Source of the DNA: a bacterium
GTDB taxonomy: Bacteria > Zixibacteria > MSB-5A5 > GN15 > FEB-12
Assembly (NCBI GenBank): GCA_030629485.1
Contig: DAOVOW010000087.1
Coordinates: 1 to 7,608 of the forward strand
Direction of reading: 5' to 3'
DNA: 7,608 nucleotides
The translations under genes and the position numbers were made by a program. Below, one piece after another: positions 1-6,826 of the stretch (its first letter is position 1; each line of letters begins with the position of its first letter). The notes beneath the pieces are model-generated. The model was not told where the DNA came from. It saw nothing but the letters and a program-made list of their open reading frames with translations, and ran no database searches.

Positions 1-179
1 AGAGCGCCGCCTGCGATAGTGCGGTGGTAACGGAATTCCCGTCCGATCTGACCAAACAAAAACCGGACAGTTTCACGGACAACGGTCCGCAGTCGCCGTT
101 TCTTGATCACCGGGCGCGACCAAGTTTCTCCCTGCCGTTCCCGTTGGTATACTTGTTTTACCTGTTGTTCACTAGTCAT
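1..179 (-). CDS. N-terminal part of an unidentified basic protein (runs off the window)
   Basis: An ATG at 179-177 opens 59 codons with no stop before the left edge, so the 3' end of the gene is missing. The start lies inside the last codons of the acetyltransferase gene: the shared 8 nt read ATGACTAG, so stop and start overlap, the usual sign of translational coupling in an operon. An AGAAGG lies 16 nt before the ATG, too far for a strong Shine-Dalgarno, which fits coupling. The visible peptide begins MTSEQQVKQVYQRERQ, is rich in Arg and Lys, and has a short hydrophobic stretch (VRFLFGQIG, residues 38-46). I do not recognise a family from these residues. From its position it may belong to the same polysaccharide-type cluster; that is inference only. 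Confidence 0.6.
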   Translation of the reverse strand, partial: MTSEQQVKQVYQRERQGETWSRPVIKKRRLRTVVRETVRFLFGQIGREFRYHRTIAGGA

Positions 180-1299
180 TGTTTCGTTTTAACAACCTTC
201 TGATGCGGCGAAGTAGTTTGGATTTCCCAAGCCTGTTTCGCAGGCGATGTTCTATAACATACACTGCCCAAGCCGGGAGGGACCGATTGAACAAGTAATA
301 ACGGTGTTGCCATCTGACGTCTTTTGTCCACCTTGCTTTATATTCACTTTGAAAGCCGAGTAAATCATATACTTTTATATCGGTACTGAAGGCCCGCTTT
401 ACCAGTTTTTGGTCCAGCACCGCTCCGGGGGACAACTTGGCAAACCGCTGAGCAAACTCTACCTTCAGACAGTACTCCGTACTGCCATGAAAGATATGAT
501 ACTCGAATGCCGCCGGCTTATCGGTAATATATAGTATGCTAACCTCCCCGTAGCCGTTCTCCAGTGAATGCTGTATAAGATTACGATAGAATGTCGAGCT
601 GTCGTCGGTCGAGTAGAGTCCAGTATTGTTTTGGGACTGCCAGCTATCGGCAGATATGGACTGCATATCTTTCAATAGAAGCTCATAATCTGTCGGCCGA
701 GTGAACGACCTGATTTCAAAACTGCCGACCCGCTTGATTCGGTTCAAGCGGTTGTTGAGCAGTTCCCGAAATTTCTTGGACAGCCTCTTGCGATATTCTT
801 CAAAGCTGCCCTCAACCCGAATAAACGGAGATGCCTTGACCGACTTCCTTTCCAGTAACAGCCGGTGGCTCCGGCAGAAGTCACACACGCCAAACGGCAA
901 CGGGAATTCCGCGGGAATATCAGCAAGACAGATCAAATCGACTCCTTCCTGCAACAGACTATCAAAAAACAGGTCGACTATCTTGCCATCTCCCGACTTC
1001 ACCAGAATCTGGTTGACATGTGAATGCTCGCCTGCCAGAAGGCGCACTTCTTTCAGAGGTAATCCGGCCAGGCGCCGACGGCAGATAATCATCGGCAGAG
1101 CACCGACCATTTTTCCCCCGTTGTGAGCGGTAAGGATGTACAAGGACTGCCCCGGGAAAAAAGACTGGTAGTAGTTGACAAACCAGAAATGACTGAAAAA
1201 CGGATGGCCGTCAAACTTCTCCGCTACCATCCCGTTCCACTGGTCAACCAGCCGGAGAAAGGAGTCCAGGTCTCTGGTGATCCTTATCTCTATATCCAT
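172..1299 (-). CDS. CelD/BcsL-like GNAT acetyltransferase (GNAT_acetyltransf_6 type)
   Basis: A 375-aa cytosolic protein that looks like the CelD/BcsL acetyltransferases found in exopolysaccharide and cellulose gene clusters. By family analogy it would transfer an acyl or aminoacyl group from a donor such as acyl-CoA to a sugar or lipid intermediate; the substrate cannot be read from sequence. The N-terminal half (about 1-150) carries PFFSHFWFVNYYQSFF and a beta-rich stretch ending LICLADIP. The C-terminal half (about 165-340) is the typical GNAT-like core: KKFRELLNNRLNRIKR, then YGEVSILYITDKPAAFEY, the acceptor-side SPGAVLDQKLVKRAF helix, and YDLLGFQSEYKARWTKD. The tail is strongly basic (RRIRRLLKRNND). 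The ATG at 1299 is preferred over a TTG at 1320 because AGGGA sits 10 nt before it; the TTG would add MDRELKP and directly follows a stop. The gene overlaps the next one by 8 nt. Family call is fairly sure, exact role is not. Confidence 0.78.
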   Translation of the reverse strand: MDIEIRITRDLDSFLRLVDQWNGMVAEKFDGHPFFSHFWFVNYYQSFFPGQSLYILTAHNGGKMVGALPMIICRRRLAGLPLKEVRLLAGEHSHVNQILVKSGDGKIVDLFFDSLLQEGVDLICLADIPAEFPLPFGVCDFCRSHRLLLERKSVKASPFIRVEGSFEEYRKRLSKKFRELLNNRLNRIKRVGSFEIRSFTRPTDYELLLKDMQSISADSWQSQNNTGLYSTDDSSTFYRNLIQHSLENGYGEVSILYITDKPAAFEYHIFHGSTEYCLKVEFAQRFAKLSPGAVLDQKLVKRAFSTDIKVYDLLGFQSEYKARWTKDVRWQHRYYLFNRSLPAWAVYVIEHRLRNRLGKSKLLRRIRRLLKRNND

Positions 1300-1304
1300 C
1301 GGTT

Positions 1305-1475
1305 TCAGTTCCCTGTCCAATTACCGTTGGCCGAGTTTGGAATCGCCACTAGCACTTCCACTTCATTCTTACCGCTTTGGTTGGAATGAAGTCCGGGCTG
1401 TCTTCGATTACCTGATCTGTTTCCTGTATTCGCATCGACTGTGTTCAACATATCTACGCAGGCATCATCCGTCAA
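1305..1475 (-). CDS. Possible small ORF of 56 aa (doubtful)
   Basis: A TTG at 1475 is preceded by AGGAG with a 7-nt spacer, a good ribosome site, and opens 56 codons ending in TGA at 1307-1305, only 5 nt before the acetyltransferase ATG. The peptide is polar, rich in Asn, Gly and Ser (for example NTGNRSGNRRQPG at about 16-28), and has one short hydrophobic stretch (EVEVLVAIP near 39-47). It has no signal peptide, membrane segment or motif that I recognise. In favour of a real gene are the ribosome site and the coupling distance. Against it are the TTG start, the low-complexity composition and the position in a stretch that looks like decayed coding DNA. It could equally be a chance open frame in a leader region. 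Confidence 0.2.
   Translation of the reverse strand: MTDDACVDMLNTVDANTGNRSGNRRQPGLHSNQSGKNEVEVLVAIPNSANGNWTGN
1310..1314 (-). promoter_or_regulatory. Ribosome binding site for the acetyltransferase (decides start)
   Basis: On the minus strand AGGGA lies 10 nt upstream of the ATG at 1299-1297. No comparable site sits at good distance before the in-frame TTG at 1320, so this supports the ATG start. The same bases lie within the last codons of the possible small ORF at 1305-1475. Confidence 0.5.
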
Positions 1476-1530
1476 TCGGGCTCTCCTGGAAGATTTTCCC
1501 CAAGGAAGTTACCGCTGTTTGTAAAGAAGT

Positions 1531-1653
1531 CTATTTGAACCCAGTTTCCAAGCCCTTTTTGCTACTTTCCAGCTTGGTACAGACCTGATCGTAGTAGAAT
1601 ATCAGCCCGGGATCATGCAACAGGTTACTCAAGAATGTGCCTGCCCAGGCATT
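1531..1653 (-). pseudogene. Orphan C-terminal coding remnant, possibly of a glycosyltransferase
   Basis: Forty codons between two stops (upstream TGA at 1656-1654, final TAG at 1533-1531) read like a genuine protein end with no start of its own. The peptide begins NAWAGTFLSNLLHDPGLIFY and continues through a charged helix (TKLESSKKGLE). An AWA...LLxDP arrangement followed by a charged helix is common near the C-terminus of family 4 (GT-B) glycosyltransferases, which would suit a polysaccharide cluster next to the acetyltransferase. That assignment is a guess from a short match. The rest of the gene is missing, and the truncated insertion sequence begins about 110 nt further upstream, so loss of its 5' part through insertion or deletion is a reasonable explanation. 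Confidence 0.25.
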
Positions 1654-1759
1654 TCATCAGTTTTGTTGCAACCTGCCCGTCCGGCCTGAAATGCGGGGCG
1701 CTTAAGGTTTTGATTGAATGTCTCGACAATCTTCAGTAGCTTGGAGCTTTACGACTGGG
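1654..1759. other. Junction between coding remnant and broken insertion sequence
   Basis: About 106 nt separate the orphan coding remnant from the end of the transposase frame. On the minus strand a short open stretch (about 1628-1748) reads LLKIVETFNQNLKRPAFQAG and ends at a TGA. It has no start and no family I recognise, and may be another scrap of a lost gene or chance. No terminal inverted repeat of the insertion sequence could be found here, so the left end of the element seems to be deleted. Confidence 0.35.
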
Positions 1760-2293
1760 TCACGGGGAATCAACGTGAACATCCTGCTGACAGAGCTCTT
1801 CGAGTTGTTGCCGAAACGCCTCTCGTAGAGCTTCATCCTGACGATCGGGCCAGGGCCGAGGGACCTTCAGAGCAAAGCCCTGACGATGAAAGAACCGAAC
1901 TACTGTCTGATAGCTGCAGTCAACCTGATAAGCCTCTGATATGTAACCGTGAAACGCCTTGGCCGTCCAGAAAGTTCGCTCGGCTTGCTCCGGTTGTTCA
2001 ATGAGATTGGCTAAGACGGCGACCTGCTCACCGTTGAAGATGGCACTCCGGCCGGGACGTTTCTTGACGATCAGTCCATCGACACCACGTTCGTTGAACG
2101 CTTTGATCCAACTGTGCAAAGAGTGCTCGCTAACCAGGAGGGCTCCACATATCTTGGCCCGACTGATACCAGTGACAAGAAATTGAATCGCCGTGCAACG
2201 TAAGGCGGTCTCGTTCGAACCAACACGAGCCGCTTCCTTCAACTCACGGAGACTCGCATTCTCCGGATTCGTTATTGACAACCGCTGTGCCAT
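1760..2293 (-). pseudogene. IS630-family transposase, truncated before the DDE domain
   Basis: About 177 residues remain of a transposase that in this family is usually about 330-370 residues. The start MAQRLSITNPENASLRELKE leads into two helix-turn-helix segments: the first around residues 40-75, including a HSLHSWIKAFNERGVDGL stretch, the second around 95-135 with WTAKAFHGYISEAYQVD and YQTVVRFFHRQGF. The linker KVPRPWPDRQDEALREAF is characteristic of IS630 transposases and normally leads into the first catalytic strand with its Asp. Here the frame ends QQDVHVDSP-stop, so the whole DDE catalytic domain is absent and the protein cannot be active. The ATG at 2293 fits the family start; TTG at 2314 and GTG at 2311 are in-frame alternatives with no better ribosome site. 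The element sits between the polysaccharide-type genes and the large secreted protein gene. Confidence 0.85.
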
Positions 2294-2587
2294 GAACAGA
2301 CTATGGCGCACCAACTTACAAATGCCTGGCTTTTTTCTGTAGCCAAACGGAAAATATCTATGAGAACTACTCTAAGGCGTCAGGTAGTACTGTCCCCGGC
2401 ACGCTATGAACAACGGGGGAAAGGGGAGGTATGCCCTAAAACCAATGAAAGCTGCATTCAGAGGTGAAATCGTAAACCAACGGAAACTTATCCGTCTCTC
2501 ATCAATCGCAACAGACCAGCCTCAAGCGCTCATGAAATATCCGGGATAGCTATCCTTTGCATAAACGGCTGCCGACAGTGCCCGTTC
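2294..2587. other. Non-coding stretch between transposase remnant and large secreted protein gene
   Basis: No frame of useful length reads as protein on either strand. The part next to the transposase (2294 to about 2402) is probably the upstream end of the insertion sequence. The part from about 2403 to 2587 is the 3' flank of the large gene. It contains a perfect 12-bp palindrome GGATAGCTATCC (2544-2555) and a weak 5-bp stem (2480-2495), neither followed by a clear T-tract on the minus strand. I therefore cannot name a terminator. Confidence 0.5.
2387..2402 (-). repeat. Mobile-element end-like sequence
   Basis: The minus strand reads GTGCCGGGGACAGTAC. Sequences of the form GTGCCGGGGACAGTA recur at the ends of bacterial insertion sequences and REP-associated (RAYT) elements, as far as I recall. 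It lies about 95 nt upstream of the transposase ATG, a plausible distance for the outer end of the element. No second copy or inverted partner is present in the window, so the assignment rests on recognition alone. Confidence 0.3.
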
Positions 2588-5500
2588 CTACGGACAGTTG
2601 GCCGGTGGCGGTCCTCCTGTGAACATATAGTCGACCAAATGCACCAGATCGGAAATATCGATGTCGGCCGGACCATCGGACGGCGGATTAACAGGACCAC
2701 TACCGTTCACGTTGGCTTCCTCCCAGCATGTCGGCGCCGGACCGCTGGTGAACATGTAGTCGACAAGATAGACCAGGTCGGATATGTCGATCACGTCGCC
2801 CGGATCGTAGTCGACGTTACCACGAATCGGCAGCATACAGCAGGTACCACAACTCGGCAGGATTTCAGCACGGAACCATGTGTATGCCGCCTCGGCACTT
2901 GCGGCGAGATCTTCTGAACTGCCTTCATGGATACTGACCAGCGCCGTGTACACATGAAGGGTGTCCTGAGCGTCCAGCGTGTGGTTGGCGAAGTATGTCA
3001 TCACCGCATGTTGATCGACCGGCGTAGGGTCGGCGGAGAAGCCGGCCTGCTGCATGTTTTCGTACATCTCAGCAGGCACGAAACCGCTGTTCGGCCAGAC
3101 GTACACCGTGTTGTCGGCGGTGTAGGCGCCGTACGGTCCAGCCGTGTCGAAGGCGCAGGTGTCATTGTAATGAAAACCGAGCCACGCCTGCCCGCCGTAC
3201 CGGTCGGTGCAGAGTTGGCAGCCGGACTGATCTTCCTCCGTGCCCCGCAGGTAAATGAGGCGGACCGCTTCGTCATACTGGAAGTCGCCGGTATTCGGGG
3301 TGCCGCCATCCGAGGGGATATCCCAGTCGATGGCTTCACCGATGGCCAGTCCGGTGTGCGTCTGGCCGTCGTATGAGTAGACGCGCAGCAGTTGGATCAC
3401 GAAATTGCAGGCTGGATTCTGAACCGGAGCCCACCAGGTTTTCTCAAGAGCCAAAGTCGAATCCTGGGTGACAAAAGTGCCGCTCTCATAGACTTCGTAG
3501 GTCGGTCCGCTCTGAGTCGGCACCGGCATTCTCTGATCGTCGACCAGGTGGTACCGATTGTCTCCAAAGATTGCCCAACTGGCCACGGTGTCCTGGCCGT
3601 CGATATAGCTGATCACCGGTGAACCATCGTAGACGTAGATCCCTTGCCACGGTTCACAGTCGCCGAAGTTGGCGTAGTCGAGGTTTGCTCCCCATTGGCC
3701 CTGGTTGCCAAAGTTGCCGTTGGTACCGACGATCAGTTGCGTACACCCAGTGCTCACGGTATCCCACATCGGTACGCGGTAGTCACAGGCATCACCGACA
3801 CCGTCGCCGTCGGTGTCCTCCTGACCCGGATTATAGGTGTAGGGGCAGTTGTCGTCGGGGCAGGTGTTGCCGGCCACGCCGGGGTTGCCGAAGCCGTCAC
3901 CATCGGAGTCGGTGCAGTCATCGCAGACATCGCCGACCAGGTCGCCGTCGGCGTCAGCCTGGTCCGGGTTGTAATCGTCCGGACAGTTGTCGCATTCATC
4001 CATAATGCCGTCACCGTCGCTGTCAGTTACGCCGGGGCAATCGATGTTGGTCATGAACATCGAACGACCATGCGTCCCCGCCACCAGCTTACGTGTCGGG
4101 ATATGAAACGCCAGGTCGTGCACAGTCGAGATCGGCGCGCCGTTATCGATCGGGTACCAGTTGGCGCCGCCGTTATCGGTCGCCCAGACGCCGACGTCGG
4201 TGCCGGCATACAGCCGGTTGGCAATATGCGGGTCGATAATCAGGTCGTTGACCGGAATGTCCGGCAGGTCACCGCTTACGGACGTCCAACTCGCCCCGGT
4301 GTTGTCGGTGCGAAAGATATGCGGTATCAGTTCCGACCATTGATAGCCGGAAATAGTTACGTAGGCGATCTGGGCGTCGTACGGATCGGCCACCACTCGC
4401 GTCACCCACCGGTCCGGGAACCCGGCGCTGACGTCGGTCCAACTGTCGCCGCCATTGGTAGTGACCTGGACGCGGGCGTCGTCGGTACCGACCCAAACCA
4501 CCTGGGGATTAACCCGGGAGACGTCGATGGTCGTAATCGTGCCGTGGTTGGGTTTGTCCGGGTACGGCCCACCGCTGAGGTCGCCACTGACGACATTCCA
4601 GTTCAGAGCAGCGTCGGAGGTTTTCCATAAACGATTCGATCCATAGTAGAGAATGTCCGGGTTACGCGGATCCATCACGATCGGCGTGTTCCAGTTGTGA
4701 CGGTCACTGCTATAGTCGATTCCGTTCATGGCGTTGCTCCAGCCGTAGCCGCCGTCGGTCGATTTGTACATGTGCCCCCACTGATATTCACAGTAGATGA
4801 CATCCGAGCTGCGCGGGTCAACGAGCGTGTAGAAGCCGTCGCCGCCGAAAATGTGATCCCAGTCATCCAGCCCGCCGGTGAGAGTTCGATTAGTGCCGTT
4901 GTCCTGGGTGCCGCCATAGAGACGCTGGGGTTGCAGCGGGTCGATAGTGATGGCATAGAACTGGGTGTTCGGCATGTTTTCCAGCGGCGTCCACGAATCG
5001 CCGCCGTTACTGCTGATATTCATTCCGCCATCACAGCCGGCGTAGATCATGTCCGGATTTGAAGGGTTGATCCACATAGCGTGATGGTCGACATGAGTCG
5101 CGCCGGTCACATTGTTCCAACTGACCCCTCCGTTGAGGCTTCGGTAAAGTCGCACGCCCAGCGAAAACACGGTATTGGGGTTGCCGGGGGACACTCGCAC
5201 CTGGCCGAAATACCAGCCGAAACCGCCGAAGGTGCCTTCCAGGGCGCCGTCGTTGACCCGATACCAATTGGCGCCGTAATCATCGCTGCGATACATCCCC
5301 AGCAGGTCGTAGTTGTTCAGGTTATTGTACAGGGCATAGCTGGTGCCGGTGTTGGGCTCCATAGTCAGACCGATACGTCCACAACTATCGATCGGATCGG
5401 GCAAGCCGTTGGCGCTGGTCAAGAGCGTCCAACTATCGCCGTGATCGGTGGAGCGGTAGATGCCGCTGGTGATGCCACCGTAGATTTTGTAGATGTCGAC

Positions 5501-6346
5501 GTAGCGAACTTTCTGCCACATCGCAGCCAACATTATTCCCGAGGGGGGATCATAGGCGACATCGATGCAACTGGTCGAGTCGGAAACATACAGCAACTGC
5601 TCCCATGTCGAGCCGCCGTTCTGCGAACGATACAGTCCCCGGTCCGGATTGGTGGCGCCGAAATGCTTGCCGGCCACAGCTACGAACAGCGTCTCCGGAC
5701 GCAGCGGATCGATCAATATCCGACCGATATGGTAACTTGAATCGAGCCCCACGTGGGTCCAGGTTGCCCCGGAATCGGTCGACTTATAGATGCCGGTGCC
5801 CTCGTAAGTGTCAGCGGCGGCGTTGGCCTCACCGGTACCGACGTAGATGATACCAGCGTCCCAAGGGTGAATCGCGATAGCACCAATCGATGGCGTGCCG
5901 ACGTCGTCGAAGATCGGCGTCCAGCTAATACCGCCGTCATACGACTTGAATACACCCCCCGCTGCGGCGCCGGCATAGACAATGTTCGGCTGGCTGGGGT
6001 GCACGCCGATATCCGTAATGCGTCCCGGGATGTTGGTAGGGCCGGCCTCACCCCAGCTTATGGCCTTGGCGTGATCCGCGTGCTTAAGGCGAGCCGCTTG
6101 TGTCGCCTCTACCGCCGCCAGTTGTTTGCCCGGCGGGATTGTATTGTAGGGGCGTGATCGCTGGTCATAGAACCAGTCGTTGGGCCGCTGTTTGAGTTTC
6201 GGCACCTTGCCCTTGTTTTTCCAGATGTAAGGGATGATCTCGGTGTAGAAGGCGTTGTCCGGTTCTGTCGGACGGTCAGGCATCAGCCAGAAGGCAGCCG
6301 CGGCCAGCACGATTGCACAGCCTGCATAGAAAAACAGTTTCTTCAT
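2588..6346 (-). CDS. Large secreted BNR beta-propeller protein with TSP3 repeats and dockerin-like C-terminus
   Basis: 1252 aa from ATG 6346, which has GAGGA 5 nt upstream; an ATG at 6358 would add MRNP (residue numbers below count from it). Residues 5-27 are Lys-Lys plus a hydrophobic stretch, a signal peptide or membrane anchor without a clear AxA site. Residues 105-770 belong to the sortilin/VPS10-like 'BNR glycosyl hydrolase' family: [34 protein letters not shown] (422-430), YGGTQDNGT (481-489), GGDGFY. Asp boxes start at 138, 192, 244, 302, 357, 406, 448, 532, 632, 683 and 726, with a degenerate one at 579, suggesting two propellers. Residues 776-860 are calcium-binding thrombospondin type-3 repeats ([27 protein letters not shown]). 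Residues 861-1170 are a Trp- and Tyr-rich module I do not recognise. Residues 1172-1256 are two dockerin-like repeats ([26 protein letters not shown]). Probably exported; no enzymatic activity is evident, and the family name does not prove hydrolase function. It appears to be transcribed alone. Confidence 0.9.
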   Translation of the reverse strand: MKKLFFYAGCAIVLAAAAFWLMPDRPTEPDNAFYTEIIPYIWKNKGKVPKLKQRPNDWFYDQRSRPYNTIPPGKQLAAVEATQAARLKHADHAKAISWGEAGPTNIPGRITDIGVHPSQPNIVYAGAAAGGVFKSYDGGISWTPIFDDVGTPSIGAIAIHPWDAGIIYVGTGEANAAADTYEGTGIYKSTDSGATWTHVGLDSSYHIGRILIDPLRPETLFVAVAGKHFGATNPDRGLYRSQNGGSTWEQLLYVSDSTSCIDVAYDPPSGIMLAAMWQKVRYVDIYKIYGGITSGIYRSTDHGDSWTLLTSANGLPDPIDSCGRIGLTMEPNTGTSYALYNNLNNYDLLGMYRSDDYGANWYRVNDGALEGTFGGFGWYFGQVRVSPGNPNTVFSLGVRLYRSLNGGVSWNNVTGATHVDHHAMWINPSNPDMIYAGCDGGMNISSNGGDSWTPLENMPNTQFYAITIDPLQPQRLYGGTQDNGTNRTLTGGLDDWDHIFGGDGFYTLVDPRSSDVIYCEYQWGHMYKSTDGGYGWSNAMNGIDYSSDRHNWNTPIVMDPRNPDILYYGSNRLWKTSDAALNWNVVSGDLSGGPYPDKPNHGTITTIDVSRVNPQVVWVGTDDARVQVTTNGGDSWTDVSAGFPDRWVTRVVADPYDAQIAYVTISGYQWSELIPHIFRTDNTGASWTSVSGDLPDIPVNDLIIDPHIANRLYAGTDVGVWATDNGGANWYPIDNGAPISTVHDLAFHIPTRKLVAGTHGRSMFMTNIDCPGVTDSDGDGIMDECDNCPDDYNPDQADADGDLVGDVCDDCTDSDGDGFGNPGVAGNTCPDDNCPYTYNPGQEDTDGDGVGDACDYRVPMWDTVSTGCTQLIVGTNGNFGNQGQWGANLDYANFGDCEPWQGIYVYDGSPVISYIDGQDTVASWAIFGDNRYHLVDDQRMPVPTQSGPTYEVYESGTFVTQDSTLALEKTWWAPVQNPACNFVIQLLRVYSYDGQTHTGLAIGEAIDWDIPSDGGTPNTGDFQYDEAVRLIYLRGTEEDQSGCQLCTDRYGGQAWLGFHYNDTCAFDTAGPYGAYTADNTVYVWPNSGFVPAEMYENMQQAGFSADPTPVDQHAVMTYFANHTLDAQDTLHVYTALVSIHEGSSEDLAASAEAAYTWFRAEILPSCGTCCMLPIRGNVDYDPGDVIDISDLVYLVDYMFTSGPAPTCWEEANVNGSGPVNPPSDGPADIDISDLVHLVDYMFTGGPPPANCP
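2619..2662 (-). repeat. Dockerin-like repeat, DNA copy 2
   Basis: This 44-nt stretch inside the 3' end of the large gene encodes the second [14 protein letters not shown] segment. It is a close but imperfect direct repeat of 2748-2791, pointing to internal duplication of a calcium-binding loop-helix unit. The loop before it is longer than in the first unit, with NPPSDGP inserted. Confidence 0.75.
2748..2791 (-). repeat. Dockerin-like repeat, DNA copy 1
   Basis: It encodes the first [14 protein letters not shown] segment and pairs with 2619-2662 at a distance of 129 nt. It follows NVDYDPGDV, whose spaced acidic residues form an EF-hand-like calcium loop as in dockerin modules. Confidence 0.75.
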
Positions 6347-6351
6347 GGGGT

Positions 6352-6356
6352 TCCTC
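6352..6356 (-). promoter_or_regulatory. Ribosome binding site for the large secreted protein (decides start)
   Basis: GAGGA lies 5 nt before the ATG at 6346-6344 on the minus strand. The upstream in-frame ATG at 6358 has only AGGTGA directly against it, too close, so the downstream start giving [10 protein letters not shown] is preferred. Confidence 0.6.
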
Positions 6357-6449
6357 ATTCACCTATTAAGTGAGCACGTTTGACCGTGCCTGTAGTTCGA
6401 GTTAGTACAACGACATCAGAGTCGGTTAAGTTATTCCCATTATCATGTT

Positions 6450-6477
6450 ATAATAGCTCAAAGACCGGTAATGTCAA
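6450..6477 (-). promoter_or_regulatory. Sigma-70-type promoter of the large secreted protein gene
   Basis: On the minus strand a perfect TTGACA -35 box (6477-6472) is followed after 16 nt by TATTAT (6455-6450); shifting by one base gives ATTATA with a 17-nt spacer. Transcription would begin near 6443, leaving a leader of about 95 nt before the ATG at 6346. The stretch is clearly AT-rich compared with its surroundings. No operator could be identified, though the leader is long enough for regulation. Confidence 0.55.
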
Positions 6478-6826
6478 TTATAAAACGGTCCGTGTAGACG
6501 AGCGTCGAGGCGCCGGTAACGCAACTTGGAACGTCACTGGCTGGCTGCGATGATCAGAATTAGCAGGAAAACAGCCGTAATGGCTTAATCTGCGGCCGAA
6601 GTTGCCGATTAGAAAAGGAGAGCCGGCTTTAGCAAGGTGGCGCTGACTGCCACCCACAAGAATGAGATAGCGGCATCATGATGAGGGGGAGGGCACGTCC
6701 GAATTGAGGTAGCCGGGTAGACAGTTATGGCTGTCGTGGACGCGTTGATTGTTTGCCTACTAAATGTCAACGTGACTCCTGGGACGGACAGCTTTGGTCC
6801 ACCGGAAAGGGACAGAGATACAGCGT
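6478..6826. other. Divergent intergenic spacer without a supported gene
   Basis: About 350 nt between the promoter of the minus-strand gene and the plus-strand start. Reading both strands gives only scraps, such as a 12-codon frame starting ATGATCAGAATT near 6550. The spacer holds several small palindromes: GGTGGC with a 7-nt loop and GCCACC (6636-6654), AGCCGGCT (6621-6628), CATCATGATG near 6675-6684, and CGTTGA paired with TCAACG (6743-6748 and 6767-6772). I cannot identify a convincing plus-strand promoter. Confidence 0.45.
6636..6654. repeat. Inverted repeat (6-bp stem, 7-nt loop)
   Basis: GGTGGC and GCCACC flank GCTGACT, giving a GC-rich hairpin on either strand. No T-tract follows it in either direction, so it is not a standard terminator. 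It could be a protein-binding site or chance. Confidence 0.3.

Noticed and set aside
1714..2004. A 96-codon plus-strand open frame over the transposase
   Set aside because: Antisense to the recognisable IS630 transposase; no family of its own.
2480..2495. ACGGA/TCCGT stem as terminator
   Set aside because: Only five base pairs, and only a weak T-containing stretch follows on the minus strand.
2544..2555. Perfect palindrome GGATAGCTATCC as terminator of the large gene
   Set aside because: It has no loop-forming centre and no T-tract follows it on the minus strand, so it does not meet the usual form of an intrinsic terminator.
3782..4033. GC-rich periodic stretch that could look like a DNA tandem repeat or CRISPR-like array
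   Set aside because: The periodicity comes from the Asp/Gly codons of the thrombospondin type-3 repeats; there are no identical repeats with spacers.
3644..4630. A 328-codon plus-strand open frame opposite the large secreted protein gene
   Set aside because: It lies wholly antisense to a gene with clear domains, its peptide is a low-information run of Val, Gly and Ala with no recognisable family, and such frames arise from the codon bias of the real gene.
5081..5740. A 219-codon plus-strand open frame
   Set aside because: Antisense shadow of the propeller region; no domain, and composition mirrors the Asp-box coding strand.
6311..6346. Lipoprotein signal (YAGC) in the large protein
   Set aside because: The Cys is only about ten residues from the start and is followed by more hydrophobic sequence, so it does not fit a lipobox.
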